Positions 44,399 to 52,311 of a stretch of 64,000 nucleotides of DNA are shown one piece after another. The notes beneath the pieces are model-generated. The model made no database searches and was not told where the DNA came from. It saw only the letters and a list, made by a program, of their open reading frames with translations. Source of the DNA: Abditibacteriaceae bacterium. Lineage in GTDB: Bacteria; Armatimonadota; Abditibacteriia; Abditibacteriales; Abditibacteriaceae. Each line of letters starts with the position of its first letter. Within the stretch, counting starts at the first letter, position 1. A program made the translations under genes and the position numbers. Location of the stretch: contig JAFAZH010000019.1 in assembly GCA_019239895.1 (NCBI GenBank), positions 1 to 64,000 of the forward strand, in the 5' to 3' direction.

Positions 44399-44415
44399 CA
44401 ATTTTTAATTTATGA
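43984..44415 (+). CDS. Four-helix-bundle protein of the 23S-IVS/Avd type
   Basis: 143 residues from a GTG start, no strong ribosome site. The core (about 8-120) follows the four-helix-bundle family first seen in 23S rRNA intervening sequences and in Avd proteins of diversity-generating retroelements: [65 protein letters not shown] and the closing LNRFIQAVE. No rRNA or reverse transcriptase is near. The last 20 residues ([16 protein letters not shown]) are encoded by the right inverted-repeat arm, and the stop overlaps the E3 start by four bases (ATGA). It is an insertion between E2 and E3; its function is unknown. Confidence 0.85.
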   Translation: [143 protein letters not shown]

Positions 44416-45800
44416 AACAAGCAAAACATGACCTGGTAATTATCGGGGCCGGGCCAGGCGGCTATGTGGCGGCCATCCGTGCGGCCCAGCTTGGTTTAAG
44501 TGTTGGCTGTATAGAAAAAGAGAGTCGCTTAGGCGGCACTTGTCTGCGGGTAGGATGCATTCCTAGCAAGGCTCTACTCGAATCCAGTGAACGCTATATC
44601 GAAACGAAAGAAGGTTTAGATGCCTATGGCGTTTCCGTTGGCACAGTTGAGCACAACCTACCCGTCATGTTGAAGCGCAAGGATAAGATTGTCACTGACT
44701 TGACCAAAGGCGTTGAGTTTCTTTTTAAGAAGAATAAAATCACCTGGTATCAGGGACAGGGAAGGCTTGACGGTCCGGGGAAGATTATCGTTGAGGGCGG
44801 TGAAGGAACTGAAATTGCGACTCAGCATATTCTGATTGCCAGTGGCAGCAAAGTCGCCAGGCTCCGGGGCGTCGAGTTCGCAGGCGACCGCATTGGCACC
44901 AGCACCGAAGCTCTCAGCTACCCGGAAGTTCCCCAGCACCTAATCGTAATTGGCGCGGGTTACATCGGCCTGGAATTAGGTTCGGTCTGGCGAAGGTTGG
45001 GAGCTAAAGTCACCGTCTTGGAATATCTCAATCGCATTTTGCCGGGCATGGATGTAGAGATAGCCGATGAAGCCTTAAAGATTTTCAAGAAGCAAGGTCT
45101 GGAATTTCGTTTGGGCAGCAAAGTTTTGGCAGCGCGGGTGGAAGGCGAAGAATGCGTGGTTGAGTGCGAAGGAGCCGAGCCATTGCGCGGCGACCGCGTG
45201 TTGGTGGCCACGGGCCGGGTGCCAAACACCGATGGTTTAGGGCTGGAATCCGTCGGCATCAATCTGGATGAACGGGGGCGGATTCCGGTGGATGAGCATT
45301 TTGCCACTTCTGCCGCTAATGTTTACGCCATTGGTGACGTGATTCGCGGGCCGATGTTAGCGCACAAAGCCGAAGAAGAAGGCGTGGCCTGTGTAGAGCA
45401 TATCGTCACGGGCTATGGGCACGTTAATTACGATGCCATCCCTGGTATCGCTTACACGCACCCGGAAATCGCCACGGTGGGTAAGACCGAGGAAGAGCTA
45501 AAAGAGGCTGGGGTGGAATATCGGAAAGGTGTCTTCCCTTTCCGTGCCAATAGCCGCGCCCGCTGCATCAGTGATGTCGAGGGCAAGGTTAAAATCTTAG
45601 CCCACGCCAAAACAGATCGTGTCTTGGGCGTCCATATCATCGGCCCCAGAGCCGGAGACTTGATCGCCGAAGCCGCCGTCGCTATAGAGTTTGGAGCCAG
45701 CAGCGAGGACGTGGCTCACGCCTGCCATGCCCACCCAACATTGGCCGAAGCGGTTAAAGAAGCGGCCCTGGCCGTAGATGGTCGCGCCATCCACATTTAG
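44412..45800 (+). CDS. lpdA: Dihydrolipoamide dehydrogenase (E3)
   Basis: 462 residues. FAD-binding GAGPGGYVAAIRAAQLG at the front, redox-active disulfide GGTCLRVGCIPSKALL, NAD-binding GAGYIGLELGSVWRRLGA, and active-site His-Glu pair in HAHPTLAEAV near the C-terminus. Reoxidises the lipoyl group of E2 with NAD+. Full length and no odd residues. Starts inside the stop of the four-helix-bundle gene and is followed 14 bases later by the lipoate ligase. Confidence 0.96.
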   Translation: MKQAKHDLVIIGAGPGGYVAAIRAAQLGLSVGCIEKESRLGGTCLRVGCIPSKALLESSERYIETKEGLDAYGVSVGTVEHNLPVMLKRKDKIVTDLTKGVEFLFKKNKITWYQGQGRLDGPGKIIVEGGEGTEIATQHILIASGSKVARLRGVEFAGDRIGTSTEALSYPEVPQHLIVIGAGYIGLELGSVWRRLGAKVTVLEYLNRILPGMDVEIADEALKIFKKQGLEFRLGSKVLAARVEGEECVVECEGAEPLRGDRVLVATGRVPNTDGLGLESVGINLDERGRIPVDEHFATSAANVYAIGDVIRGPMLAHKAEEEGVACVEHIVTGYGHVNYDAIPGIAYTHPEIATVGKTEEELKEAGVEYRKGVFPFRANSRARCISDVEGKVKILAHAKTDRVLGVHIIGPRAGDLIAEAAVAIEFGASSEDVAHACHAHPTLAEAVKEAALAVDGRAIHI

Positions 45801-45814
45801 GATTCTCCCCGCGA

Positions 45815-46534
45815 GTGCAATTTCTTGATTTAACTCTTGCTTCGCCTTATCACGATCTGGCGTGCGATGAGGCATTGTTGGAGATGTGCGAGGTGGGCTA
45901 CGAACAGGAAATCCTCCGCTTCTGGGAACCGCAAGAGTACTTCGTGGTGCTGGGTTACACCAATAAAATCCGCGAAGATGTCAATCTCTCGGCGTGTCAG
46001 ACCCGCCACATCCCCATCCTGCGCCGCACCAGTGGCGGCGGCACTGTGCTGCAAGGGCGGGGCTGCCTTAATTATTCCCTGATCCTAAAAATTGAATCTA
46101 CGAGTTCGCTGACAGGGATATCCGAAACCAACGCTTTTATCATGCAACGCCACCGACAGGCGTTGGATGAGTTGTTGGGGCAACCAGTTTCTATTCAAGG
46201 CATTACCGATCTAACATTAAAAAATTTAAAGTTTTCTGGTAATGCACAACGCCGCAGGCGACGCTTCCTCTTATTTCACGGCACCTTCTTGTTAGACTTT
46301 GACCTGGATTTAGTTGAGCAACTTCTCTTATTGCCAGCACGCCAACCGGAGTATCGGGCCGAGCGAACCCATCACGATTTTCTGACCAATCTGCACATTC
46401 CTGCCGCCACAATTAAAGATTCCCTTAAAAAATCATGGGCCGCGGCGGAACTATTGCCAGCGGTGCCTTTCCAAAGCATTGAAGCCCTGGTTACAGAGAA
46501 ATACCGAATGGACAACTGGACGTTTAAATTTTAA
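45815..46534 (+). CDS. Lipoate-protein ligase A-like
   Basis: 239 residues from a GTG start. The BPL/LplA/LipB fold is shown by YHDLACDEALLEM, FVVLGYTNKIREDVN, the lipoyl-binding RRTSGGGTVLQGRGCLNYSL and the lysine in LKFSGNAQRRRRRFLLFHGT. It attaches lipoate (or octanoate) to lipoyl domains such as K43 of E2 encoded upstream. It is shorter than E. coli LplA because it lacks the C-terminal accessory domain, as in LipM/LplJ-like or LplA-N types. The operon arrangement E1-E2-E3-ligase supports the assignment. Confidence 0.88.
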   Translation: MQFLDLTLASPYHDLACDEALLEMCEVGYEQEILRFWEPQEYFVVLGYTNKIREDVNLSACQTRHIPILRRTSGGGTVLQGRGCLNYSLILKIESTSSLTGISETNAFIMQRHRQALDELLGQPVSIQGITDLTLKNLKFSGNAQRRRRRFLLFHGTFLLDFDLDLVEQLLLLPARQPEYRAERTHHDFLTNLHIPAATIKDSLKKSWAAAELLPAVPFQSIEALVTEKYRMDNWTFKF

Positions 46535-46575
46535 GAATCGTTTTTCGAGATAGCTGTCTTATTACCATCACGCCT

Positions 46576-47301
46576 ATGCAAGCTGCCAGCAACCCTACAT
46601 TAACCGATACCAATAGCATCCCAGACAGCACGACTTCTTCCAGAACTTTAATAGGTGCCACTATCGCAGCAGTGGCTTTAGGACTGGTAGTGCTACTGGC
46701 ATTCTCGACGGCCACGAAACCTCAACCTGCCGATGAAATGACATTTGCTGTGCTGGCACTGATGGCGGCTGTGTGCTTTTGGACGCCGCTTTATCGCTGG
46801 TGTGAAAGACAAGAAGGTGGGTTACCTTTCGGCTTGTCAGCAGTTATGTTTATCATCTATGGGTTAGCGCGACGCGCAGGCCCGGTGCATGGCGTGGAAT
46901 TTCATCTGCCAATTGATCCCGAAGACCCGATTGTTGTGTCCTATGCCGCAATGGTGGTGGTTGCCGGGGCAGTTATCACCCTACCCTTCTGGTGGCGTAG
47001 CGTGTCCCGCTGGACAAAAGCTGTCCTGCTAGGGTCGGCCCTGATTGCGGTTATAGCCTGCTGTATTTTTACTTTTCTCAAGGGCTATTATCCGGTTGGT
47101 TCAACGGAAATTATAGACCCAGCCCCGCTGGTATTCCTGCTCAGCCAGGTTGTCGAGTTTGCGGCCTTAGCTTTAGTCTGTAACGCGGCTTGCCTGCACC
47201 CCAAAGTGCGAGGCGTTGTCATGCGTGCTTTGCCGCTTATTTTGATCGCTTTATGGGTGCGCCACCACTCCGCAACAGCGCCCACTGAAGAAGCTGAGTA
47301 A
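46576..47301 (+). CDS. Polytopic membrane protein, unknown family
   Basis: 241 residues with about six transmembrane segments (e.g. LIGATIAAVALGLVVLLAF, MTFAVLALMAAVCFWTPLY, AMVVVAGAVITLPFW, AVLLGSALIAVIACCIFTF). A loop holds GVEFHLPIDPEDPIV. I recognise no domain. It begins 41 bases after the lipoate ligase and 33 bases before the O-antigen-ligase-like gene, so it probably belongs with the latter. Confidence 0.7.
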   Translation: MQAASNPTLTDTNSIPDSTTSSRTLIGATIAAVALGLVVLLAFSTATKPQPADEMTFAVLALMAAVCFWTPLYRWCERQEGGLPFGLSAVMFIIYGLARRAGPVHGVEFHLPIDPEDPIVVSYAAMVVVAGAVITLPFWWRSVSRWTKAVLLGSALIAVIACCIFTFLKGYYPVGSTEIIDPAPLVFLLSQVVEFAALALVCNAACLHPKVRGVVMRALPLILIALWVRHHSATAPTEEAE

Positions 47302-47334
47302 TGAAGAGGCTGAGTGATATTAACTGAATGACTT

Positions 47335-48921
47335 ATGGAAACTACGACAGAACGTATAACGCATAATGATGGCTTAAATGGCGCGATTCCATCACACGTT
47401 AAGGCTAATGGAACAGGTGATGCGCCCGCTAAGCGTAAGCTGGAATGGAATGCCGCCACTCTCGATTCGGTCTTGCTCATCTTGCTGATTCTGACCATGT
47501 GCTCGCAGATGAATTTACGGGCGATTGGGCACGATACTCTGGCCGAAGGTAAGGGCTTTGCCACCAAACAGCTTTTCATCGCCGTTTCCGATGTGATGCT
47601 GGCACTTACCTTTTTGTGGTTTATTATCCGCACCACCATGTTACGCGCCTGGTCGCGGATTTGGTGGCCGTCTCTGCCCTGTTGGGCACTCATTGTCGCG
47701 TTAATCATTGCCACTGTACATGCACCAGCCCTCTCCAGGATGGTTCAAGAATCCGCAGAAAAGGGCCAACACTTTGGCCCAAAAGCCATATTGCACGCGA
47801 TTAAGACCAAAGAAGGAAAGGAGGCGGTAGCCCACGTCATTCAGTTTGTCCTCTACTTTCTGGTGGGCATCCTGCTTTTCGTCAATCTAATTTGCGACCG
47901 ACGAGGTGCCGAAGTTATTATCCGACGGCGTCTGGCCCTGCACGTTTTTCCCGTGGCGGTTCTCTTGGCAACTTTGCTGGGAGCCTGGCAAATGCTGTTG
48001 CTCAAGCACGACCCACCCCATGCTTTCTTCGGTTCGCCCAATGTTTATAGCGGTTTTTTGGCTTTTGCCTTACCGCTGCTCGTTGCGCACATGATTCACG
48101 AATGGCGCGGAGTGCCGCAGGTCTTTTTCACCGTCGCGCTCTCTATTCTCTTAGCGATTGCAACGATCTCTTCACTGTGGGCAGTCCTCGCCCTCCTCAT
48201 CGGTATCGCTGTAGGCGGCTTATTATTGCGACAGCCGGGACGCACTGGAATTTTATTAGGAGCCAGTGCCCTCGTCGCCTGTGTCGTCTGGGTCGGAGCC
48301 GTTAAGTTAGCTCAGGATGATGCCGCGTTTCGGAGCCTGGCGACGGAGTCGGTCCAAGACCCGGAGCACCTCAAGCACCCCATAAATTTAGTGCGTGCCG
48401 ACTTTCTGCGTGTGGCGGGTGACAGCAGCAAATCTCCGGGTGTTGAGAATGAAAACGAGTCCGACCCTAAAGCTTTTAATGTGAAGAAGCAGTTCATTGA
48501 ATGGTATGCTGCTCTCGGCTGGGCCATGCCGCGCCAACGGGCGTTCGCTACGGGGGTAGGGCCAGGCAACTATCAGCTCAATATCGGCACTTACTATGGC
48601 AGCTTGCCCAACGTTAAAAAGATGCCGCCTGATTCTAATAATTTGTATCTAGTGCAGGGCGTTTCCATTGGGCTATTAGGGCTGGGGGCGTTGCTATGGG
48701 TGCTGAGCTACTTTGCGCGGCAGGCATGGATGGCTCGTAAGCGATACGCCAACGATTGGCTGGGGGCTGGCGTATTGGCTTCCTTAGCTTCATTTGCCTT
48801 TGTGAATTTGTTCCATGCGTTGATTGTGCGCGGCGTTGGTATTGTCTTAGCTTTCGTCTTAAGTCTGGCGATTATCGCAGCGCAAGGCGACCTGCACCAG
48901 AGGGATAAGCCGGGGCTATAA
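47335..48921 (+). CDS. O-antigen ligase/polymerase-like membrane protein (Wzy_C family)
   Basis: 528 residues with about eleven hydrophobic segments. Near the C-terminus the pattern AFATGVGPGNYQLNIGTYYG and PDSNNLYLVQGVSIGLLGLG is that of the Wzy_C/O-antigen ligase family, whose large periplasmic loop lies before it. Such proteins join or polymerise oligosaccharides at the membrane. No glycosyltransferases are adjacent, so the polymer is unknown. The first 35 residues are hydrophilic. Confidence 0.75.
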   Translation: METTTERITHNDGLNGAIPSHVKANGTGDAPAKRKLEWNAATLDSVLLILLILTMCSQMNLRAIGHDTLAEGKGFATKQLFIAVSDVMLALTFLWFIIRTTMLRAWSRIWWPSLPCWALIVALIIATVHAPALSRMVQESAEKGQHFGPKAILHAIKTKEGKEAVAHVIQFVLYFLVGILLFVNLICDRRGAEVIIRRRLALHVFPVAVLLATLLGAWQMLLLKHDPPHAFFGSPNVYSGFLAFALPLLVAHMIHEWRGVPQVFFTVALSILLAIATISSLWAVLALLIGIAVGGLLLRQPGRTGILLGASALVACVVWVGAVKLAQDDAAFRSLATESVQDPEHLKHPINLVRADFLRVAGDSSKSPGVENENESDPKAFNVKKQFIEWYAALGWAMPRQRAFATGVGPGNYQLNIGTYYGSLPNVKKMPPDSNNLYLVQGVSIGLLGLGALLWVLSYFARQAWMARKRYANDWLGAGVLASLASFAFVNLFHALIVRGVGIVLAFVLSLAIIAAQGDLHQRDKPGL

Positions 48922-48949
48922 AAGACCGGGGCACCTTTTGGGTCTGGAA

Positions 48950-48982
48950 GGCAACTCTCGTTGCCAAGCGTCTGTTAGACGC
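48950..48982. repeat. Twin small hairpins, GGCAAC/GCGTCT type
   Basis: Two perfect hairpins in a row: GGCAAC-TCTC-GTTGCC (48950-48965) and GCGTCT-GTT-AGACGC (48968-48982). They lie 28 bases after the O-antigen-ligase-like gene and before the IS. This looks like a REP-type unit; a terminator role is less likely as no T run follows. Confidence 0.65.
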
Positions 48983-49067
48983 ACAAGGTTTAAAGCTTAA
49001 TGAGTGTCCCGTCCGCGAGGAGGGTTGGCTTCAGCCTTCCTGCCGGGTATTGATGATCTTTGACAAT

Positions 49068-49997
49068 CTAATCCGTTAGTAATCCGACATAGCGGAGCAG
49101 GTCTGGTGCCGGGCGGTTGTAGTGCTGCAAGAACCGCTCCACTTGCCCTTTGAGTTGCCCCCAGTCCTGACTCAGCCGGTGCAAGCACAACACTTCCTCT
49201 TGCAATTTGCGCCACAACTTCTCAATGGGATTGAGCCACGGTGCATAGGTGGGTAGCCACAACAACTCAATGCCTGCGGCCTGGGCCGCTAAGAGCACCT
49301 GCTCGTGGTAATGGATGGGCCAGTTATCCCACACCAACAAGATCCGCACGCTGATCCCATAAAGTTGATTATAGGTTTGGCGCACCTGGGCCAGGAAGCG
49401 ACTAATCAAGCGCACTCCGGCTTTGGCGGCACTGCGATAGAGTACGCGGCCCGTGCCCACTTCCAAAGTGGCCACCGTGCGCCGTTTGGTATTGGCCGCA
49501 GGCCAGCACCAAGCGCGTGCTTGCAACCGCCCACCTGCGCCACGTTGGGCATAGGCGGAGCCGAGCAGTGGTTGGCGATAGAAAGTGTGTTCAGCGGCAT
49601 ACAACAAAACTAACTTCTGCTCCCCTGGCTTGGCCTGTGCCTTGGCCTGTGCCTTGGCCTGTGCCTTGGCCTGTGCTTGATGCACCCACACCAGGTGTCG
49701 TTGTTTAGCCTGATAATAGGGATCAAGACTATGAATATAGCTGCGGGCGCGTTTATAGCCCAAGTGCCAGTGCCGTAAACGTCGCCAGACCCCTGAAGGC
49801 GTCTGTAAATCTTGCAAGGTCGGACACGTCTGCCGCAAGGCTTCGAGCGCCCACCGGCTGCGCGGCACGCCCCACAGGGCAGGCACTTGATGTAACATCT
49901 CAAGCGTCTGTGCGCGGGCTTGCGGGTGTGGTGCGAGGGGGGAAAGCACCCCGACAAGCCGGGCGGGGCCGCAGTTGACGATGCTGCTCAAAGTCAT
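49068..49997 (-). CDS. IS630 transposase, catalytic part (frame B)
   Basis: The DDE part is in this frame: RILLVWDNWPIHYH (second Asp) and LPTYAPWLNPIEKLWRKLQEE (Glu). The first catalytic Asp, normally in a D-E-x-x-F motif, is replaced: the protein reads LLYAAEHTFYRQP. Just before it are four 12-base tandem repeats (about 49628-49679) encoding AQAKAQAKAQAK. The ATG at 49997 is probably not the true start; the protein should continue from frame A by a shift near the G6/C6 run at 49937-49942. The stop lies inside the left inverted repeat. With the missing Asp it may be inactive. Confidence 0.8.
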   Translation of the reverse strand: MTLSSIVNCGPARLVGVLSPLAPHPQARAQTLEMLHQVPALWGVPRSRWALEALRQTCPTLQDLQTPSGVWRRLRHWHLGYKRARSYIHSLDPYYQAKQRHLVWVHQAQAKAQAKAQAKAQAKPGEQKLVLLYAAEHTFYRQPLLGSAYAQRGAGGRLQARAWCWPAANTKRRTVATLEVGTGRVLYRSAAKAGVRLISRFLAQVRQTYNQLYGISVRILLVWDNWPIHYHEQVLLAAQAAGIELLWLPTYAPWLNPIEKLWRKLQEEVLCLHRLSQDWGQLKGQVERFLQHYNRPAPDLLRYVGLLTD

Positions 49998-50193
49998 TGA
50001 GCCAGAGCAAGATGGTTTCAGGATGGCGGGGTTTGAGCAGGCCAGAGCGCGCTACCTGTAGGGCCGCGAGACCATCCGCGATTTTGAGCAGCGCCGCCGC
50101 GCGCTCGCGCAAATAAGGGCGGCGGTCATGATCGCGGATATGCTCTAAGGCAGCGCGTTCAGACACGGCTAAATCCAATGTGCGTTGTCGCAT
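49900..50193 (-). CDS. IS630 transposase, N-terminal helix-turn-helix part (frame A)
   Basis: 97 residues; the front (LDLAVSERAALEHIRDHD, RERAAALLKIADGLAALQVA, ETILLWLNDFEQH) is the winged helix-turn-helix DNA-binding region of IS630-type transposases. It overlaps frame B by about 100 bases. The C-rich run at 49937-49942 (minus strand CCCCCC) is a plausible slippage site joining the two, either programmed or by mutation. Confidence 0.75.
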   Translation of the reverse strand: MRQRTLDLAVSERAALEHIRDHDRRPYLRERAAALLKIADGLAALQVARSGLLKPRHPETILLWLNDFEQHRQLRPRPACRGAFPPRTTPASPRTDA

Positions 50194-50294
50194 GGGTCAT
50201 CACCTCAAGTTAAGGTATGACACTAACGGATTAGATTGTCAAAGATCATCAATGCCCGGTATAAAAGGTGCCATCGCACAACTTCCATTCTGGC

Positions 50295-50300
50295 TATAAT
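50295..50300 (+). promoter_or_regulatory. Perfect -10 box just before the lipoprotein gene
   Basis: TATAAT lies 8 bases before the GTG at 50308, so transcription would begin at or next to the start codon. No good -35 is present between the IS end and this box. It suggests a leaderless mRNA or a promoter altered by the IS insertion. Confidence 0.4.
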
Positions 50301-50307
50301 CAGAGGT

Positions 50308-50616
50308 GTGAAGAACTTCAACCGCTTTCTCCTGTTGCTAACCTTAGCCTTCATGCTCAGTGGCTGCCATCATAAGAACGCCGCCCTATTGGATATGAAG
50401 CCAGCGCGAGGTCAGAAACTGGGTAGTTTTATGACGCTCTATGATAAGTATGGCTCTAAGTACGGTGATATATTGCAGGTTGATGCCAAGAAGGGTGTGC
50501 AGGTTAAGTTAGCCTCGGATGCACTCAATGCCGCACCGATTTGGGTAGACCGGGCCACGGTGGATCAAAATTACTACATTAAAAAGGACGAGAGTCCTCT
50601 GGGGGATGGGAAGTAA
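50308..50616 (+). CDS. Small lipoprotein
   Basis: 102 residues from a GTG at 50308. The signal NRFLLLLTLAFMLSGC ends at a lipobox (Cys20), so it is lipid-anchored outside the cytoplasm. Mature part: HHKNAALLDMKPARGQ, GSFMTLYDKYGSKYGDIL, VQVKLASDALNAAPIWVDR. No domain recognised. Longer in-frame starts upstream lie inside the IS terminal repeat and are not credible. The gene ends 47 bases from the convergent methyltransferase gene. Confidence 0.75.
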   Translation: MKNFNRFLLLLTLAFMLSGCHHKNAALLDMKPARGQKLGSFMTLYDKYGSKYGDILQVDAKKGVQVKLASDALNAAPIWVDRATVDQNYYIKKDESPLGDGK

Positions 50617-50663
50617 GAGCACTGACCATATTGACTGTAAAACCAGCGGCTATGCCAGGTGCT

Positions 50664-51464
50664 TTATTTTTTCGCCTGGGTAGCGTCTTGCTTCTGGAAG
50701 ATAATAATATGCTGTAAGGGAAGCACATTAAGCGTTTGTACCCAACGCACCGGATGGGGTGCCATTTCTCGAATCACTTGCGCCTCGGTCATCTTGTGCA
50801 GCAGCTTAATTGGTACCTTGGGGTCTTCGCGGCGATACTCCACAAACACTAATCGTCCACCCGGCTTTAACGCTCGTACCATGCCCTGCGCCATTTCATA
50901 GGGATGATCGAATTCATGGTAAACGTCCACGAGCAAGATGAAGTCAGTCGAGTTCGGCGGCAAGCCGGGGTCAGTCACCGTTCCCAAAACAGTTTTGATG
51001 TTATTGACCTTACGTTCCTTCATCCGCTGCCGAATAATCGCCAGCATTTCTGGCTGAATGTCGGTTGCATAAACCGTCCCCTGTTCCCCTACCCGTTGGG
51101 CCAAGCGAAAACTAAAATAGCCCGTCCCCGCGCCAATATCCGCCACCACATCACCTGGTTTGAGGTTTAGCGCATCTAACAGCTTGGTCGGTTGCTCCTC
51201 CTGCTCACGCTCAGGCCGATCCAGCCAGTCCGCCGCTAGATGCCCCATCACCTGGGCAATCTCACGGCCCATGTAAAACTTGCCAATACCATCCGGGTCG
51301 TGTTGCTTGCGGTATTGATAGCGGGGTGGGGTCTGGGCCGCGTCTGCCTGCTTGGAATCGTTGGTTTGGGTTTGAGCGGTGACGACTTTGCCCGCGATGG
51401 CACACGCAATAGCGCAACCGCCGATAAGCCACCACATCCTATTGATTGGCTGCTTTCTTTTCAT
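50664..51464 (-). CDS. Exported SAM-dependent methyltransferase
   Basis: 266 residues. A signal or anchor occupies about 10-30 (MWWLIGGCAIACAIAG, then VVTAQTQT). The mature part starts with YRKQHDPDGIGKFYMGREIAQVMGH, then Rossmann methyltransferase motif I VVADIGAGTGYFSFRLA, acidic motif II region ATDIQPEMLA, and FILLVDVYHEFDHP. Proteins of this layout, with a signal peptide on a class I methyltransferase, occur in Acidobacteria- and Planctomycete-like genomes; the substrate is not known. Export of a SAM enzyme is odd, and membrane tethering is the alternative. Confidence 0.82.
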   Translation of the reverse strand: MKRKQPINRMWWLIGGCAIACAIAGKVVTAQTQTNDSKQADAAQTPPRYQYRKQHDPDGIGKFYMGREIAQVMGHLAADWLDRPEREQEEQPTKLLDALNLKPGDVVADIGAGTGYFSFRLAQRVGEQGTVYATDIQPEMLAIIRQRMKERKVNNIKTVLGTVTDPGLPPNSTDFILLVDVYHEFDHPYEMAQGMVRALKPGGRLVFVEYRREDPKVPIKLLHKMTEAQVIREMAPHPVRWVQTLNVLPLQHIIIFQKQDATQAKK

Positions 51465-51535
51465 GAGGCTTTTCCTTGTAATGAGACGGTTATCAGTTTA
51501 GCACTATCTACTTGCTATACACTGCCGCAGTTATT

Positions 51536-51569
51536 TTGTGACAGAATCATAGTCACAACACCATATAAT
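51536..51569 (+). promoter_or_regulatory. Dyad operator with adjacent -10
   Basis: TTGTGAC (51536-51542) and GTCACAA (51552-51558) form a perfect 7-base dyad with a 9-base spacer, followed by TATAAT at 51564-51569. The half-sites resemble TGTGA/TCACA of CRP-family regulators but the spacing is wider than usual. It sits in the divergent gap between the methyltransferase and acetyltransferase genes and may regulate either. Confidence 0.4.
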
Positions 51570-51616
51570 ATTTTTGGTCTCTTGCGCGGCTTGATTACAC
51601 TTGTAACATTGAGTTT

Positions 51617-52078
51617 ATGGTGCAAATCAGAAGAATGAGAGAGGAAGAAGCCGAGGCTGTGCTGGCTCTGTGGAATGAAGCGGCTGAATATTCCCTAAAA
51701 GATGAAGGAGCCGCCAACATCTTGAGACATCTTCGGCAATGCGCGTCACATGCTGATGTGTTCTGCTTAGTTGGAGAGGAAGCAGGTACATTGGTCGGTT
51801 TTCTGACTGCGTCTGCCATTGTCCATCCAAGCTGGCGGTGGCGCATGGGCGAGATTGAGGAACTTTATGTAAGTCCCACCGTGCGACGGCACGGCCTCGG
51901 CACCCTACTTGTTGAGCACGCTGTTATTGAATTGCTTCAACAGGGCGTAGCACGTATTGATGCCAAAGTTGAGTATGAGGCACCACAAGCTTTAGCGTTT
52001 TGGCGGAGCGTTGGTTGGAAAAATATATTCACTACGTTCACCTTCTATGAGGGCATGAGCGGGGAAACCAATGTTTAG
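51617..52078 (+). CDS. GNAT acetyltransferase
   Basis: 153 residues. N-terminal IRRMREEEAEAVLALWNEA, then strand-loop GEIEELYVSPTVRRHGLGT with the acetyl-CoA pyrophosphate loop R-x2-G-x-G-T, followed by EHAVIELLQQGVARIDAKV and the closing ALAFWRSVGWK. Full-length single-domain GNAT; substrate unknown. Confidence 0.9.
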   Translation: MVQIRRMREEEAEAVLALWNEAAEYSLKDEGAANILRHLRQCASHADVFCLVGEEAGTLVGFLTASAIVHPSWRWRMGEIEELYVSPTVRRHGLGTLLVEHAVIELLQQGVARIDAKVEYEAPQALAFWRSVGWKNIFTTFTFYEGMSGETNV

Positions 52079-52104
52079 ACAAGTGACCTAAGCGTTGACA
52101 ATAA

Positions 52105-52311
52105 ATGATCCAACAAGCTGTAGCAAGAATCATGGCGCATTCTGTCGAACAACACTCATCCAAAGCACTTGAATCATTTCTTGCGCGTCATTCATCTTTT
52201 GGTGATTGGCGTGAGGAGTGGGATGGTGTGCCTTTGGAGTTTCGCACCTGTCTGGCGGACGAACTACCGCCACGCGCCTTTGTTGGCTCCGTGCGCCATT
52301 GTGCTGCGTGA
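52105..52311 (+). pseudogene. N-terminal fragment of the frameshifted Nudix gene
   Basis: The first 62 codons (MIQQAVARIMAHSVEQHSSK, ...RTCLADELPPRAFVGSVR) look like the natural start of the Nudix protein encoded in the next frame. After GTG at 52291 the frame runs into TGA at 52309. A two-base loss within a CGCG run near 52294 would explain it: restoring it gives FVGSVR-AIVLRDNEVL, the pattern expected before a Nudix beta-strand. Confidence 0.65.

Larger units (their letters stand above)
49043..50259. mobile_element. IS630-family insertion sequence
   Basis: Perfect 32-base terminal inverted repeats lie at 49049-49080 and 50222-50253 (inner part GATCTTTGACAATCTAATCC). Imperfect continuation through CCGGG at both ends gives outer limits 49043 and 50259, about 1.2 kb, the usual IS630 size. 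The element carries two overlapping minus-strand frames for the transposase. IS630 elements target TA, but no clean TA duplication is visible at either set of limits. Inserted 55 bases before a small lipoprotein gene. Confidence 0.88.

Noticed and set aside
43984-44415. Intervening sequence of a 23S rRNA gene
   Set aside because: The protein belongs to that fold family, but no rRNA sequence surrounds it; it lies between E2 and E3 genes.
49628-49679. CRISPR-like short tandem repeats
   Set aside because: The 12-base units are directly adjacent with no spacers and encode an Ala-Gln-Ala-Lys run in the transposase.
49043-50259. TA target duplication of the IS
   Set aside because: The bases next to the terminal repeats differ at the two ends under every boundary tried.
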